DNA from: an uncultured Prevotella sp.
Lineage (GTDB): Bacteria > Bacteroidota > Bacteroidia > Bacteroidales > Bacteroidaceae
DNA: 64,000 bases
Reading direction: 5' to 3'
Assembly (NCBI GenBank): GCA_900315835.1
Contig: ONAR01000005.1
Location: 1 to 64,000 of the forward strand
Below, in pieces: positions 1 through 10,300 of the stretch (position 1 is the first letter of the stretch; the number at the start of each line of letters is the position of its first letter). The notes under the pieces were generated by a model. It saw nothing but the letters and a program-made list of their open reading frames with translations, was not told the DNA's origin and did no database searches. A program made the position numbers and the translations under genes.

Positions 1-45
1 AAATGCATAAGTACCTGATAATAAGGTATCATTATAGTAATGACG

Positions 46-78
46 GGACTTCTGGACTTCCGGACTTCTGGACTTCTC
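46..78. repeat. GGACTTCY octamer repeat cluster (first copy)
   Basis: Four tandem copies of an 8-bp unit GGACTTCC/GGACTTCT follow the string TAATGAC. The same unit recurs near 24.9 kb, 52.9-53.07 kb and 53.1-53.33 kb, always between genes, so it is a dispersed intergenic repeat family. No gene is seen in positions 1-102. Confidence 0.75.
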
Positions 79-102
79 TAATTCTGATACATCCTCTTGT
101 TA

Positions 103-621
103 TTACTTCCATCGGTCAAGTATCATGCAGAAGAGGTAGTCGGAGAGGCGGTTGAGATAGATGCGCAACACCGGCGCGTAACCGTCATCAGCCGCCATGA
201 GCGCCACCAACCGGCGCTCACACGTCCGCACTTTCGTCCGCACGATATGGAGTAAGGCGTCGGTTTTGTCGCGACCGGGCAACATAAACTCAAACGCCTT
301 ACCCTTCGCCACCTTATTTATATAGGCCTCCATCCGCTCAACAGCCTGCTGAAGGGTCTGTTCCTTCGTCTTATCATTGTCGCGGGCAATGAGCGCCATC
401 AAGTCCATGAGTTCCCGTTGTATCGTCTCAAAAGCCTTCGGATGGAAGGGCGACGATACCTCCGGGTGGTTTTCACTACACATCACCTTACACAAGCCGA
501 GCAGCGCATTGCACGCGTCGAGTTCTCCGTTGAGTTCAATGCGCAGGTCGGTTTTGTCCACCCGCGACCCGTCGTAGAGTGAGGTCTTGCCGCCGTCACC
601 TTTTTTCGTAGTAACTATCAT
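103..621 (-). CDS. PduO-type cob(I)yrinic acid a,c-diamide adenosyltransferase
   Basis: 172 residues, normal length for the PduO-type ATP:cob(I)alamin adenosyltransferase family, which moves the adenosyl group of ATP onto cob(I)alamin in the cytoplasm. The N-terminus carries the ATP-binding signature TKKGDGGKTSLYDGSRV and the C-terminal half has the conserved helix RTKVRTCERRLVAL followed by YLNRLSDYLF. It lies 58 bp downstream of the ABC permease gene on the same strand, so it probably closes the operon that starts near 4.4 kb. The link to a permease and a binding lipoprotein is the main reason to read the whole operon as vitamin B12 uptake. The spacer before it holds short GAGTTTAT-like repeats. 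Function is secure; the operon role is inferred. Confidence 0.93.
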   Translation of the reverse strand: MIVTTKKGDGGKTSLYDGSRVDKTDLRIELNGELDACNALLGLCKVMCSENHPEVSSPFHPKAFETIQRELMDLMALIARDNDKTKEQTLQQAVERMEAYINKVAKGKAFEFMLPGRDKTDALLHIVRTKVRTCERRLVALMAADDGYAPVLRIYLNRLSDYLFCMILDRWK

Positions 622-661
622 TGTGAGTTTGTGAGTTCTTGAGTTTATGAGTTTATGAGCT
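622..661. repeat. short GAGTTTAT direct repeats
   Basis: The spacer between the permease stop and the adenosyltransferase start contains about four imperfect 8-bp repeats of the form GAGTTTAT or GAGTTTGT. Their role is unknown. Confidence 0.5.
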
Positions 662-679
662 TTTAATTTGCAGAAAGCA

Positions 680-1732
680 TTATGAGGGCTTCCTCAGTAT
701 CACGTAGATGATGATGGGGGCTCCGATGAGCGGCGTGATGGCATTGAGGGGCAGCACGGTGCCATTGGCGGGCAACACAGTGAGGACATTGCAGAGCAGG
801 GCGACGACAGCACCAAGGATGATGGTCGCCGGTAGCAGTTGGCGGTGGTCGGAGGTGCGCAGCCATAGACGGGCAATATGCGGAACGGCCAGCGCGATAA
901 AGGCGATAGGTCCGCAGAAGGCCGTCACTACAGCAGTGAGCAGTCCCGTGAGCAGCATCAGCACATTACGCGTGCGGCGCACGTTGATGCCCATGCTCTC
1001 GGCATACTGCGGACCGAGCAGCAGTGCGTTGAGCGGCTTCATCAGCAACAGCGTGGCCAGCGTACCCGCAAGGGTCAGCGTGGCGAACACCGGCATGGCG
1101 TCGAGCGACACATTGCCGAAGTCGCCCATGCCCCACACCACGAAACTGCGTACGCCCTCCTCGGTGGCCGTGAAGTTGAGCAGCGTGATGGCGCTTGAGC
1201 AGAGGTAACCAATCATGATGCCGATGATGATCAGCACCACCGAACTGCGCACCAGTTTGCTGCAGAGCCAGATGACAGCCGTCACCGCCACGGCGCCCAC
1301 GAAGGCAGCCGCCACCGACGACAGATAGCCCACGGTACCGGCAACGACCAATCCCGGAGCCAGTGTGAGCAGTGCCACGGCCAGACTCGCCCCACTCGTG
1401 ATGCCGAAGATGTCGGGAGCCGCCAACGGATTGCGGAAGGCGGTCTGCAGCATCAGTCCGCTCACCGCCAACGCGCTACCTGCCAACAGCGCCGTCACCG
1501 CCTGAGGCAGACGGGTCTCCAACACGATGAAGCGCCAACTGGCATTGGGCGCGCCGCTGCCCAACAGAATATCCACGACATCGCGGAAGGGAATGTCGGC
1601 GCTGCCCATGGTGAGACTCATGCAGAACAGCAGGAGGATGACCAGCACCATCAAGGTCAACTTGATGACCACATGATGGCTGCGTGCGGAACTGACTCCG
1701 GCATCGTTGCTAAAAGTCGGATTCATCGTCAT
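680..1732 (-). CDS. FecCD/BtuC-family ABC transporter permease
   Basis: 350 residues, typical for the FecCD family of inner-membrane permeases that carry cobalamin, haem or ferric siderophores. Hydrophobic segments run throughout, and family signatures are present: SGLMLQTAFRNPLAAPDIFGI and later FCGPIAFIALAVPHIARL, which in BtuC contacts the ATPase. Its ATG overlaps the stop of the upstream binding-protein gene as ATGA, showing translational coupling. No ATPase gene is visible; it may lie beyond the left edge, downstream of the adenosyltransferase. Cobalamin is the likeliest substrate because of that neighbour, but iron-chelate transport cannot be excluded from sequence. Confidence 0.92.
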   Translation of the reverse strand: MTMNPTFSNDAGVSSARSHHVVIKLTLMVLVILLLFCMSLTMGSADIPFRDVVDILLGSGAPNASWRFIVLETRLPQAVTALLAGSALAVSGLMLQTAFRNPLAAPDIFGITSGASLAVALLTLAPGLVVAGTVGYLSSVAAAFVGAVAVTAVIWLCSKLVRSSVVLIIIGIMIGYLCSSAITLLNFTATEEGVRSFVVWGMGDFGNVSLDAMPVFATLTLAGTLATLLLMKPLNALLLGPQYAESMGINVRRTRNVLMLLTGLLTAVVTAFCGPIAFIALAVPHIARLWLRTSDHRQLLPATIILGAVVALLCNVLTVLPANGTVLPLNAITPLIGAPIIIYVILRKPS

Positions 1733-2820
1733 CTTGATCCCAGCTTCTTATAATACCGCAGTCCGCCGAGGTCAACGCCGGGGTGGAGCAGTTGGATGAG
1801 TTCGCGCAGGAGATAGTCCGGCCGCCAGCTCACCTCCTCGAAATAAGGCACCTGCGAACAGTTGCACTCATAGATTTCACCCGTGCGGAAAGCCTTCAGC
1901 GCCTCATAGCCGTGGTACTCACTGAGCAGGTCGGCCTTGGTCATCATCCGCGCGCCATTCATCTTAAACGCCCACACGTCACTCCCTCCGGCCTTCGCGA
2001 TAATCTGCTCCACCGAAAGGGGCAGACTGCCGCTGTGGTTGTCACTGGCGAAGGCGTAGCGGCCGTTGGCGTCTTTGATCAACACGCCGATGCTGCTCTT
2101 CCCACCCGGCGTATACCATGTGGCGCCCGTCTTGCGCTCGGTGAGGATGCTGTGGCCCGCAGGCAGTTTGGCGGCGTAAGCCTTCAGCTGCTGATAGGTG
2201 GAGTCGACCGCATGAAACAGCGAGTCGGCCCGCTGTCCGGCGCCCATCAGCCGACCATAATAGCGCATCCATTCGGCCCGCCCCAGCGCCGACGTCTCCA
2301 TATAGTCGGCTGCGAGGATGATGGGAATGCCGATCCGCTCGAGTCGGCCGAGACTCATGCCCTCGTAGGGACTGAGGATGATGGCGTCGGGCTTGAGGGC
2401 GATGATGCGCTCGAGGTCGGGACTCATCGAGTTGCCGCAGTCGACAATCTTTCCCTTCGCCCCATCTGGCAGCGCCAGCCGTCGCCGGATATCGCTGACG
2501 AGGATATACTGCGCATCGCATACGCCGACAATGCGGTCGGCCAGTCCGAGGTATTCGAGCAACTGACAATGCGAGGTCGTGAACACCACCACGCGGCGGA
2601 AAGGTTTGCGTAGCGACAGCCGTTGCAGGGTGCGCCCTTGCTGCCAGGGATCCTTAATCGTGAACACCTCGTGGCCCTGACTGTCAACGCATTGTATGAG
2701 TTGGGCATATTTGGCGAAGCCCTCGCCTGATGGCGGCATAGCCTTACCGCTCCGCTTGCAGCTCCCAACAAGGAGCGCCAGCATAAGGCATAGGGCAATG
2801 ATTCCAATCGGTCGTCTCAT
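1729..2820 (-). CDS. ABC transporter substrate-binding lipoprotein (BtuF/FecB-like)
   Basis: 363 residues. The N-terminus is a lipoprotein signal ending LLVGSC, with basic residues (KRSGK) after the Cys, so it is expected to be a periplasmic, inner-face lipoprotein, not a surface one. The body is the periplasmic-binding-protein class III fold: VVVFTTSHCQLLEYLGLADRIVGV, then a second lobe with LERIIALKPDAIILSP. It starts 3 bp after the pantothenate kinase stop and overlaps the permease start by 4 bp. It should capture the substrate, probably cobalamin, and deliver it to the permease encoded next. Confidence 0.88.
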   Translation of the reverse strand: MRRPIGIIALCLMLALLVGSCKRSGKAMPPSGEGFAKYAQLIQCVDSQGHEVFTIKDPWQQGRTLQRLSLRKPFRRVVVFTTSHCQLLEYLGLADRIVGVCDAQYILVSDIRRRLALPDGAKGKIVDCGNSMSPDLERIIALKPDAIILSPYEGMSLGRLERIGIPIILAADYMETSALGRAEWMRYYGRLMGAGQRADSLFHAVDSTYQQLKAYAAKLPAGHSILTERKTGATWYTPGGKSSIGVLIKDANGRYAFASDNHSGSLPLSVEQIIAKAGGSDVWAFKMNGARMMTKADLLSEYHGYEALKAFRTGEIYECNCSQVPYFEEVSWRPDYLLRELIQLLHPGVDLGGLRYYKKLGSR

Positions 2821-2823
2821 GAG

Positions 2824-3642
2824 CTACTCTCTGTTATAGCATAAGGCGGCGCCGATGGCCGTACAGAACTCCGCGTATTTCGGAATGATGAAATGCACCT
2901 TATAGAGCTTCTCCAGCCCCGGGAACACCTGCTTGCACTGCGGCAGCAGCGTGAGGTTGCCGATGAGCACATACTCGCGGATGCCCGAGTTGAGCGAGGC
3001 AAGGATACAACTCGACCCGATGGTCTGCAGCACCGTTGTGATGATGCCGCGGGCGATGTCCTCGCGCCCGGCATTGCTGCGGGCCTTACCGAAGAGCGAC
3101 GCCGTGGCGGTCTTGGGCAGCCCCGGCAGCGGGTTGGGACTGATGTCGCCAATCTGCAGGTCGATATTCGACAGTTCGCCCTGCATGGCCAGCGAGATAA
3201 TCTGCTTCATGTCGTCGGTCTTGAGCATGACGCGGCTCAGGCCCATCAGCGTGCCGCCACCCAGTCCGATGCCGCCGATGTGGCGGATGTCGTCGCCGTC
3301 GCATTGCACGAGACTCGTGCCGGTGCCCATCGACACCACAATCATGCGGTCGAGGTCGGTCTCATAGCGGGCACCGAGTCCGTCGGCGATAAACTCCTCG
3401 GCCTTCGCCGTGGGCAGCCCGTAGATGGGTTTGTCGATATAAGCCGACCCCACGCCTGTAATCATCACCTGCTCAATGTCCTGCAGACTGATCTGATTGT
3501 CAAACAGATACTTCCCGAAACCGCCATAGAGCGAGGTCACGGGGTCGGTGGCGCGGATGCGGATGGGGGAAACCACCACGCCCTCGTCATTGATGCCAAC
3601 TATCTTTGTGGTGCTGATGCCCACGTCAATGCCTATTACCAT
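2824..3642 (-). CDS. coaW: Type II pantothenate kinase (CoaW-like)
   Basis: 272 residues from the chosen start. The actin/hexokinase-fold phosphate-1 motif GIDVGISTTKIVGI begins at residue 4; further on are VVSMGTGTSL and GGIGLGGGTLMGLS, both typical of type II (eukaryotic/staphylococcal-like) pantothenate kinases, which phosphorylate pantothenate as the first step to coenzyme A. The reading frame stays open for 66 more codons upstream, but that stretch overlaps the preceding gene and lacks family similarity, so the ATG at 3642 is preferred. It sits between the B3/B4 gene (37-bp gap) and the binding lipoprotein (3-bp gap) in one transcription unit; a functional tie to vitamin B12 is not obvious. 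Confidence 0.9.
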   Translation of the reverse strand: MVIGIDVGISTTKIVGINDEGVVVSPIRIRATDPVTSLYGGFGKYLFDNQISLQDIEQVMITGVGSAYIDKPIYGLPTAKAEEFIADGLGARYETDLDRMIVVSMGTGTSLVQCDGDDIRHIGGIGLGGGTLMGLSRVMLKTDDMKQIISLAMQGELSNIDLQIGDISPNPLPGLPKTATASLFGKARSNAGREDIARGIITTVLQTIGSSCILASLNSGIREYVLIGNLTLLPQCKQVFPGLEKLYKVHFIIPKYAEFCTAIGAALCYNRE

Positions 3643-3679
3643 GCTTTTGAGAAAATTAAAGGGTTTATCATCAAGCGCC

Positions 3680-4345
3680 TTACCGATAGATGAAGTACGA
3701 ACCGCCGTCGCTGTTGCAATACTTCCGCAGCAACTGCTGAATGTACTCCGCATTGGCGCGGACGCGCTTCTCATCGCCGTCGTAGCCGTTGATGAGCACC
3801 ACGAGGTGTGTCGTGGAGGCTTGAATCTTTGTTCGTTCATTGTCCGACGTCGGTGTCCCTACCCCGCCTTGCGCGTCGCGGTAGACGGGCAGTCCGGCAA
3901 TATTGATCATACCGCGGCCGATGCCCTCGTAAGGCTCACCCTCGCGGCCCACGCCGAGCGTCAGGCGGTCGCCGACGAACTTATCGGCATCGAAGCCGCC
4001 GATGCTGTAGCCATAGGCGATGCTCGCCAGATTGATGAGGTCGACCAGCGTGTCAATCTGATAGAGTTGCTTGCCTTGTAGCTGACGTCGGATAAGCGCC
4101 TCTGAGGCAGGGCGGTAGCGCGACGGATCCTTGCCGCAGGCCCTATAGACGCGGCGCGTGGCAGCTATGCCGGGCAGTGTTTTCAGCGTCTCCGTGGTCA
4201 ATGTCTCACGGTAATGGTTGCCCATAGCCTCAATCTCACCCCAAAGGGGCTGACAGTAAGGGCTGTTGGTCACATTGGCCTCAACACAAGCCCCGACAAA
4301 TCCGGGGCAGACGGTCTCTATTTCCTGAGATACGATGATTTCCAT
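3680..4345 (-). CDS. B3/B4 domain-containing protein
   Basis: 221 residues, a stand-alone version of the B3/B4 domain found in the phenylalanyl-tRNA synthetase beta chain. Recognisable stretches are TLPGIAATRRVYRACGKDPSRYRPA and the segment LVDLINLASIAYGYSIGG. Free-standing B3/B4 proteins are widespread; they are suspected to act on or bind mischarged aminoacyl-tRNA or small ligands, but the exact role is not established. It is the first gene of the five-gene minus-strand operon and lies just behind a strong promoter at 4384-4414. Confidence 0.85.
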   Translation of the reverse strand: MEIIVSQEIETVCPGFVGACVEANVTNSPYCQPLWGEIEAMGNHYRETLTTETLKTLPGIAATRRVYRACGKDPSRYRPASEALIRRQLQGKQLYQIDTLVDLINLASIAYGYSIGGFDADKFVGDRLTLGVGREGEPYEGIGRGMINIAGLPVYRDAQGGVGTPTSDNERTKIQASTTHLVVLINGYDGDEKRVRANAEYIQQLLRKYCNSDGGSYFIYR

Positions 4346-4383
4346 GATGATGTGTCTCGACTGCTTTAATATCGATTGTTGGA

Positions 4384-4414
4384 CAAAGATAAGACAAAAT
4401 CTACATTAAGCAAA
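4384..4414 (-). promoter_or_regulatory. Bacteroidetes-type promoter of the B12-uptake operon
   Basis: On the minus strand TTTG (4411-4414) is followed after 19 bp by TATCTTTG (4384-4391), matching the -33/-7 pattern. Transcription would start near 4378, about 30 nt before the B3/B4 start codon. No cobalamin riboswitch was recognised between the promoter and the first gene. Confidence 0.7.
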
Positions 4415-4458
4415 GAAAATAGCGAAGATATTTCACCCCGTATTCGAAATCATTTCGC

Positions 4459-4466
4459 TAACTTTG
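4459..4466 (+). promoter_or_regulatory. -7 box TAACTTTG for the DNA ligase gene
   Basis: TAACTTTG lies 21 bp before the ATG at 4488. A start codon two codons before the end of the box is ruled out as transcription would begin downstream of it. Confidence 0.55.
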
Positions 4467-4487
4467 CAGAAGAATACATCATTCCCT

Positions 4488-6482
4488 ATGGATAATAACC
4501 AATTGATGCGGCAGCTCGTTGACCAGCTCAACCGGGCTTCCGACGCCTATTATAACGGTCGTGGCGAACTGATGACCGACTACGAGTGGGACGCGATGTT
4601 CGACCAGCTGCGCCGTCTCGAACAGGAGACGGGCATGGTGCTGCCCGACTCGCCGACGCATAAGGTATCGGCCGACACCACCGCCGGTCAGAAGGAAGCC
4701 CACGAGTTTCCCGCCCTCTCGCTGGCCAAGACCAAGAAGGAGGAGGACCTTGTCAAATGGGCCGACGGCCGGCCTATCTGGCTCTCGTGGAAGCTCGACG
4801 GACTGACGCTCGTCGTAACCTACGACGACGGACGGCTGACGAAGGTCGTCACCCGCGGCGACGGCCACATCGGCACCAACATCACCCATCTGGCCAAAGC
4901 CATCGACGGCATACCGCAGCAGGTCAAGGCCAAGGGCCACATCGTCGTCCGCGGCGAGGCCGTCATCAGCTACGAGGACTTCGAGCGGTTTAACCTCGAG
5001 AGCGATGAGGAATACGCCAATCCGCGCAACCTCGCCTCGGGTTCGCTCACTCTGAAAGACCCGCAGGAGGTGGCCCAGCGCCACATCCACTGGATACCGT
5101 TCACCCTCGTCCACACCAGTGAGCCCATCGTCTCATGGGGCGCACGCATGGATTACCTTAAGCAGATTGGACTCGGTTGCGTAGAGCATGAGCGCATCGA
5201 CCTGCCCACCCTCGACAACATCCACGCCGTCATTGCGCGCTGGACGCTGAAGGTGACCGAGAAGAAAAACCCCTACCCCGTCGACGGCCTCGTCATCACC
5301 TACGACGACACCGACTACGCCGCCACCGGTTCGGTGACCGGCCACCACGCCACGCGCGCCGGCTACGCCTTCAAATGGGCCGACGAGAGCGCCGCTACCG
5401 AACTGGAATATGTGGAATGGAGCTGCGCCGCATCGACCATCTCCCCCGTCGCCGTGTTCAAACCCGTCGAGTTGGAGGGCACCACCGTGAAGCGCGCCTC
5501 GCTGTGCAACATCAGTGAATGCGAGCGTCTCGGCATGGGCGACAAAGGCACCAAGGTGGAGGTCATCAAGGCCAACAAGATTATTCCGAAGGTGATACGC
5601 GTCATCGAACCCGTCGGCAGCCTCAACATCCCTGACCGCTGCCCGGTGTGCGGCGCCCCGACCGAGGTGACCGTCAGTCCGGCCAGCGGCACGAAGACGC
5701 TGCATTGCACCAATGCCCACTGCCCCGCCAAACAGTTGAAGAAGTTCGCCCGCTTCGTCTCGAAGGAGGGCGTCAACGTCGACGGCATCTCCGAACAGAC
5801 ATTGCAGCGCTTCATCAACCTCGGATGGATACGCAACTACGCCGACGTCTTCTCGCTGCCCGAACATGAGCAGGAGATAGCGCGGCTCGACGGCTTCAAG
5901 GAAAAATCGGCCGCCAACATCGCCAAGTCGGTGGAGAAGGCGCGCAGCGTGGAGCCGCAGCGACTGCTCTACGCCCTTTGCATTCCGCTCTGCGGTCAGG
6001 ACGTCTGCAAACGCCTGCTTGCGGCCTATCCGCTCGACGACCTCGTGGCGCTCACCGCGGCGCCGAAGGAGGCCACGCTCTTCACCCCGCGGCCGGAGGA
6101 GCGGCTTGCCATGATTCCCGGCATCGGACCGGAGAAGGCGGGGTCGTTCGTCAGATGGTTCCAGGATAAGGACAACCTCGAGGTGTATCAGCGGCTGCGC
6201 CAAATCCTCACCATCGCGGCAACCGACGTGGCGCCACACGGCGACCGTTGCCAAGGCCTGACCTTCGTCATCACCGGCGACGTGCACCATTACAAGAACC
6301 GCAACCAACTGAAGGCCTACATTGAGAGTCAGGGCGGCAAGGTAACCGGTTCGGTGAGCAAATCAACCGACTACCTCATCAACAATGATGTGGCCTCTAC
6401 CAGCGGGAAAAACCAAAAGGCACACCAGCTTGGCACACCCATCATCTCGGAGGATGAGTTTATTAAACTATTTGGAGAATAA
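4488..6482 (+). CDS. ligA: NAD+-dependent DNA ligase, divergent LigA
   Basis: 664 residues with the full LigA layout: an Ia domain (residues 1-60), the adenylation domain with catalytic Lys102 in WKLDGLTLV and the TRGDG motif near 122, an OB fold, a four-Cys zinc finger (CPVCGAPTE then CTNAHCPAK), helix-hairpin-helix repeats including [10 protein letters not shown], and a C-terminal BRCT domain. It seals nicks using NAD+. The sequence departs from typical LigA: the usual GEDVTxNxRTI after TRGDG reads [11 protein letters not shown], and KxDGxA reads KLDGLT. This suggests a second, specialised ligase, although it may be the only one. The ATG at 4488 is chosen because an upstream ATG overlaps the promoter box. 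trmD follows after 5 bp. Confidence 0.9.
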   Translation: MDNNQLMRQLVDQLNRASDAYYNGRGELMTDYEWDAMFDQLRRLEQETGMVLPDSPTHKVSADTTAGQKEAHEFPALSLAKTKKEEDLVKWADGRPIWLSWKLDGLTLVVTYDDGRLTKVVTRGDGHIGTNITHLAKAIDGIPQQVKAKGHIVVRGEAVISYEDFERFNLESDEEYANPRNLASGSLTLKDPQEVAQRHIHWIPFTLVHTSEPIVSWGARMDYLKQIGLGCVEHERIDLPTLDNIHAVIARWTLKVTEKKNPYPVDGLVITYDDTDYAATGSVTGHHATRAGYAFKWADESAATELEYVEWSCAASTISPVAVFKPVELEGTTVKRASLCNISECERLGMGDKGTKVEVIKANKIIPKVIRVIEPVGSLNIPDRCPVCGAPTEVTVSPASGTKTLHCTNAHCPAKQLKKFARFVSKEGVNVDGISEQTLQRFINLGWIRNYADVFSLPEHEQEIARLDGFKEKSAANIAKSVEKARSVEPQRLLYALCIPLCGQDVCKRLLAAYPLDDLVALTAAPKEATLFTPRPEERLAMIPGIGPEKAGSFVRWFQDKDNLEVYQRLRQILTIAATDVAPHGDRCQGLTFVITGDVHHYKNRNQLKAYIESQGGKVTGSVSKSTDYLINNDVASTSGKNQKAHQLGTPIISEDEFIKLFGE

Positions 6483-6487
6483 GCATC

Positions 6488-7165
6488 ATGAGAATAGATA
6501 TTATCACTGTATTGCCCGAAATGATTGAGGGCTTTGTCAAGGAGAGCATCCTTGCCCGCGCCCAGAAGAAGGGACTGGCCGAGATACACCTGCACAACCT
6601 GCGCGACTACACGCTTGACAAATGGCGCCGTGTCGATGACTATCCCTACGGCGGCTTTGCCGGCATGGTGATGCAATGCGAGCCTATTGACCGTTGCATC
6701 AGCGCTTTGAAAGCCGAGCGCGACTACGATGACGTGATCTATGTAACGCCCGACGGCGAGCGTTTCAATCAGAAGATTGCCAACGACATGAGTCTGCAGC
6801 AGAACCTCATCATCCTCTGCGGCCACTACAAAGGCATCGACCAGCGCGTGCGCGACCACCTCATCACCCGCGAGATCAGCGTGGGCGACTTCGTACTGAC
6901 GGGCGGCGAACTGGCTGCAGCCATCATTGCCGACGCCGTGGTGAGACTGGTGCCGGGCGTCATCAGCGACGACCAGAGCGCTCTCTCCGACTGCTTCCAG
7001 GATGACCTCTTGGCTGCGCCCATCTACACCCGACCGGCCGACTACAAGGGCTGGAAGGTGCCCGACATCCTGCTCAGCGGCAACGAGGCCAAGATCAAAC
7101 AGTGGGAGATGGATCAGGCCATCGCCCGCACTAAGCAGTTGCGCCCCGACCTGCTGAAGAAATAG
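6488..7165 (+). CDS. trmD: tRNA (guanine-N1)-methyltransferase TrmD
   Basis: 225 residues, usual length. TrmD methylates G37 of tRNAs with S-adenosylmethionine and prevents frameshifting. The SPOUT trefoil-knot motifs are clear: [23 protein letters not shown], and [13 protein letters not shown], with the late [17 protein letters not shown]. Start ATG lies 5 bp after the ligase stop, so the two are co-transcribed. The gene ends at the repeat-rich convergent region before the DUF4062 gene. Confidence 0.97.
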   Translation: MRIDIITVLPEMIEGFVKESILARAQKKGLAEIHLHNLRDYTLDKWRRVDDYPYGGFAGMVMQCEPIDRCISALKAERDYDDVIYVTPDGERFNQKIANDMSLQQNLIILCGHYKGIDQRVRDHLITREISVGDFVLTGGELAAAIIADAVVRLVPGVISDDQSALSDCFQDDLLAAPIYTRPADYKGWKVPDILLSGNEAKIKQWEMDQAIARTKQLRPDLLKK

Positions 7166-7179
7166 AGGGAAGAGTTTGA

Positions 7180-7308
7180 GGAGTTAAGGGGGAGTTAAAG
7201 GGGAGTTAAGGGGGAGTTAAAGGGACATATGTCCTGCTTCCCCACAGAACCGCAAATGGTAATGTCCACTTAACTTCCCTTTTACTCCCCCTTAACTCCC
7301 CCTACAAT
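7180..7308. terminator. GAGTTAAGGGG repeats forming a long inverted repeat between convergent genes
   Basis: Left of centre are four direct copies of GGGGAGTTAA(A/G)G with 11-12 bp spacing (about 7180-7226). Right of centre (about 7270-7305) the complement appears (CTCCCCCTTAACTCCCC). The two arms can pair over more than 20 bp. Placed between convergent trmD and the DUF4062 gene, it can act as a bidirectional terminator; it may also be a repeat element. Confidence 0.6.
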
Positions 7309-10300
7309 TCCCCCACTTCCTTTTTCAGTTGTTCCATCCACGAGGCTATCGAAACGTCGTAGTTGCGATACAGCACCTGTCCCTCGTTCCACCACAGCTC
7401 CAGTCCCTCAAGCAGTTGCTTGGCATGCTGGGGATACGGGTAGCCGTTGCTCCGTTGCACCTGCAAGAGCAGGAAATGGAACTCGGTAAGGAGGAAACAC
7501 ACGTCGAGCGCGCGTTCCCAGATGTTCCCATTGCGGAGTTCCTGCAAGCTACCAAGCGTACGGATCTCACGGCTTGGCTCAATGGGGAAGAGCGATGTCA
7601 GCTCCCCTTTCCTGCCAAAGGCAAGGATGATGCGCAGACGCGCCATATATCCCCAGGCATACGTCACGTCGCCCAACGATACCTCCCCGTTGACATTGCC
7701 CACATGCCTGCACAAGTCGTCACACACATGGATATAGGCACCATGACGCGCAGCGGCCATCGAATCCTCGCTGAGCTTGCGCGTCACCTCGGTGTCATAG
7801 ACACGACGGAGCAGCAGGACGAAGAAGTGGTCGGCGATGCCCATGGCCTTTTGGGCATCTGCCGGCGCGATGAGGAACGTGATGTCGCTGATGAGATGGG
7901 CGAGCAACGCCTTGTTTCGGTCTGTCAGCAATTCCTTCTCCAACTGGTCGATAGCTACGTCATACACTTGCAGCACCCCGGAGAACACCTCGCCCCACTG
8001 CTTGTCGTCGAGGTGATAGCGGAGCTGCAACATATAGAGCGCATGCTCCATCCATTGCCCAAGGGCAAACTGCTCATCGATGGTACCCACCGACTTTTCA
8101 TAGACCGAACGAAAAACCGAGAGCGTCAGCGTGGCAAAGTCACCCGTGTTGAACTCCTGCTCATAACGGGCACCAAGGATAGCCACGTCGGCCAAGAGCA
8201 TGCCGAGGTTGGCAAGTTCCTTGTCCTCAACGAAGTCAAACTGTTGGTTGAGCATCGGCAGGAAGCTGTCATTGAGGAAGTCCCACCGCTCCTTGGGCTT
8301 GTTCATGGGGATGCCCTGCTCCTTGTCGAGCAACAGGGCAAACATCATCTTGTTCCACGCATCGGTATTCTGATAGTAGCGTCGTGCCAGCGCCAGTTCC
8401 TGCCCTATCCACTTGAGCCACCAGGCATGGCCTCTCTCCGCGTCGTCAATCAGCACCACGGCACCGTTCATCCTGTTGATGACCCTCACGAGCGACAAGC
8501 CTAATTGGTTGTCGATGTCGGAGGCCATGGCCTCATCATAGAGCCGTTCGAAAATGATGTGGCAGAGCGAGACGATGATTTCCTGCTCATTGTTGGCAGC
8601 CGCCACGTCGAGCCATTTGACCAGTCCGTTGTAAAGCGCCACGTCGGGGTCGGTCTCCTTCAACAGGTAGGCCAGGCAGTCGTGGAAGAGTTGCGCGTTA
8701 CAGGCGATGAGCGATGAGAGTCCCCTGAAGGCCAGCGAAGGCTTTGAGCCGTCGTACATCAGGTCGGGTTCCGACAGCAGGGCCACGACGGTCTCCCGGT
8801 TGAGCGCCACGAGCGAGGTGAGGAGGGCGTTCTGCTGCCAGGTGCTGCCCTCGTGCGGCAAGGACAGCACGTAGCTATTGATGCGCCGCAGCTCGTCGGT
8901 GTCGGTGGTGCGTATCATCGTCTGATAGCGCCGTTTCATCTCCCTTGGAAGCACATAGCTGCCCTTGCCCTCTTCCCTTACGATGTCGCGACCGATGGTC
9001 TGGCGGATGAGCACCACCTCCATGAGCCGCTTGCCCATGAGCTGGCCCAAGTCCTCATCGGTCAAGCCGTTGCATAGGCCAACGAGGAAGAGATAACGGC
9101 TCACCGTCTCCTTGCCCAAGATGTCCTCTAAGCGCGTTATCCAATAGTCTTGCAACGCCGTGTAGTCATCGGGCATGCCCGCAATAAGGCGGATGAGATA
9201 GTCGTCGATGCTGTCTTCCTGGTCGCCGTCGTCGTGGTTCCTTATTTCGAGATAGTCGAGGCGGTTGAGGCTGTTGGCGATGGCCGTTGCCAGCGTCAGC
9301 CATTTCACGTTGCCGCTGTTGGCCTTTTCGAGCAAGGCCTTCTTGGGCCTTGAGCGCAGGTCCCGGGCCACGAGGGCCCGGTCGGCGGGCGTGAGCGGCT
9401 TCAGTACATAGTTGCCCATGTCGCGGTCATACTCGGCGGGCATGCGCTCTGTCAGCACCACGTCCACGAAGGCATAGCGCAACCGCAGGCTCCCTCTTGC
9501 CCTCTGCGGGTCGTCGAGGCAGATGGTCACCGTCTTGTGACGCTCCACGCGGATGCGCTCCATGAGTTGTTGGAACAGTTTATCCAGCTGAGACAAGTTG
9601 CCTTTCCTTTCCTCCAAGGCCTCCCATCCCTCGCCCAACTCACGGCACATCAGCCAGCACCAGTCGTATAGCACAATGGAAAATTCGTTGCCATCCGGGT
9701 AAGCCTCCACGGCGTGGAAAAGGCAGAGGCGTTCCGGGTCATGTCTGAGCAGCTCATAGAGCCGGCAGAGCAGCGCCGACTGCCCAAGGCCATCCTCGTG
9801 CTGGTTGACATGCGCCACGTGGCGCGTGTGGAGGATGTCCATCAGGGCGGAGATGTCGGCCTCACGTCCGGCAAAGTGCCTTGTCATGCCGTTCACGTAG
9901 GCCTCCTCCTGCCGGAGCGTCTCGGTGGTAGCCTCCTGCCGCGCGTTGATGTAAGCCGACAGTTGCCGCTGCAACTGTTGGCACACGGCCTCGCTCCAAC
10001 GGAGCACATGCTCCGATGTGGCCTGCTGGAGCTTCAGGGTATAACGGGTCAGCCGATAGTCGTGCCGGTGGGCGGCCAAATAATCCCTCAACAGTCCGAC
10101 ATACCGCCGGTTGTCGCCGGTATCGACATAGTCGCGGAGCCGTGTCTCGCCAATGCCCTCATAGGAAGCGTCATCGCGCAACAGCACCAGGGTGTTGGTC
10201 CGGTCGAAGTTGGCCTGCGGGTTGAAAATGCCATTGAGAAACTCAAACACCGTCACGCTCAGGTGCTGGCGGCCGATGGGGAAATCATCGGGCAACGTGT

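Noticed and set aside
4346..4383. Cobalamin riboswitch before the B12-uptake operon
   Set aside because: Only about 30 nt lie between the inferred transcript start and the first codon, too short for the aptamer.
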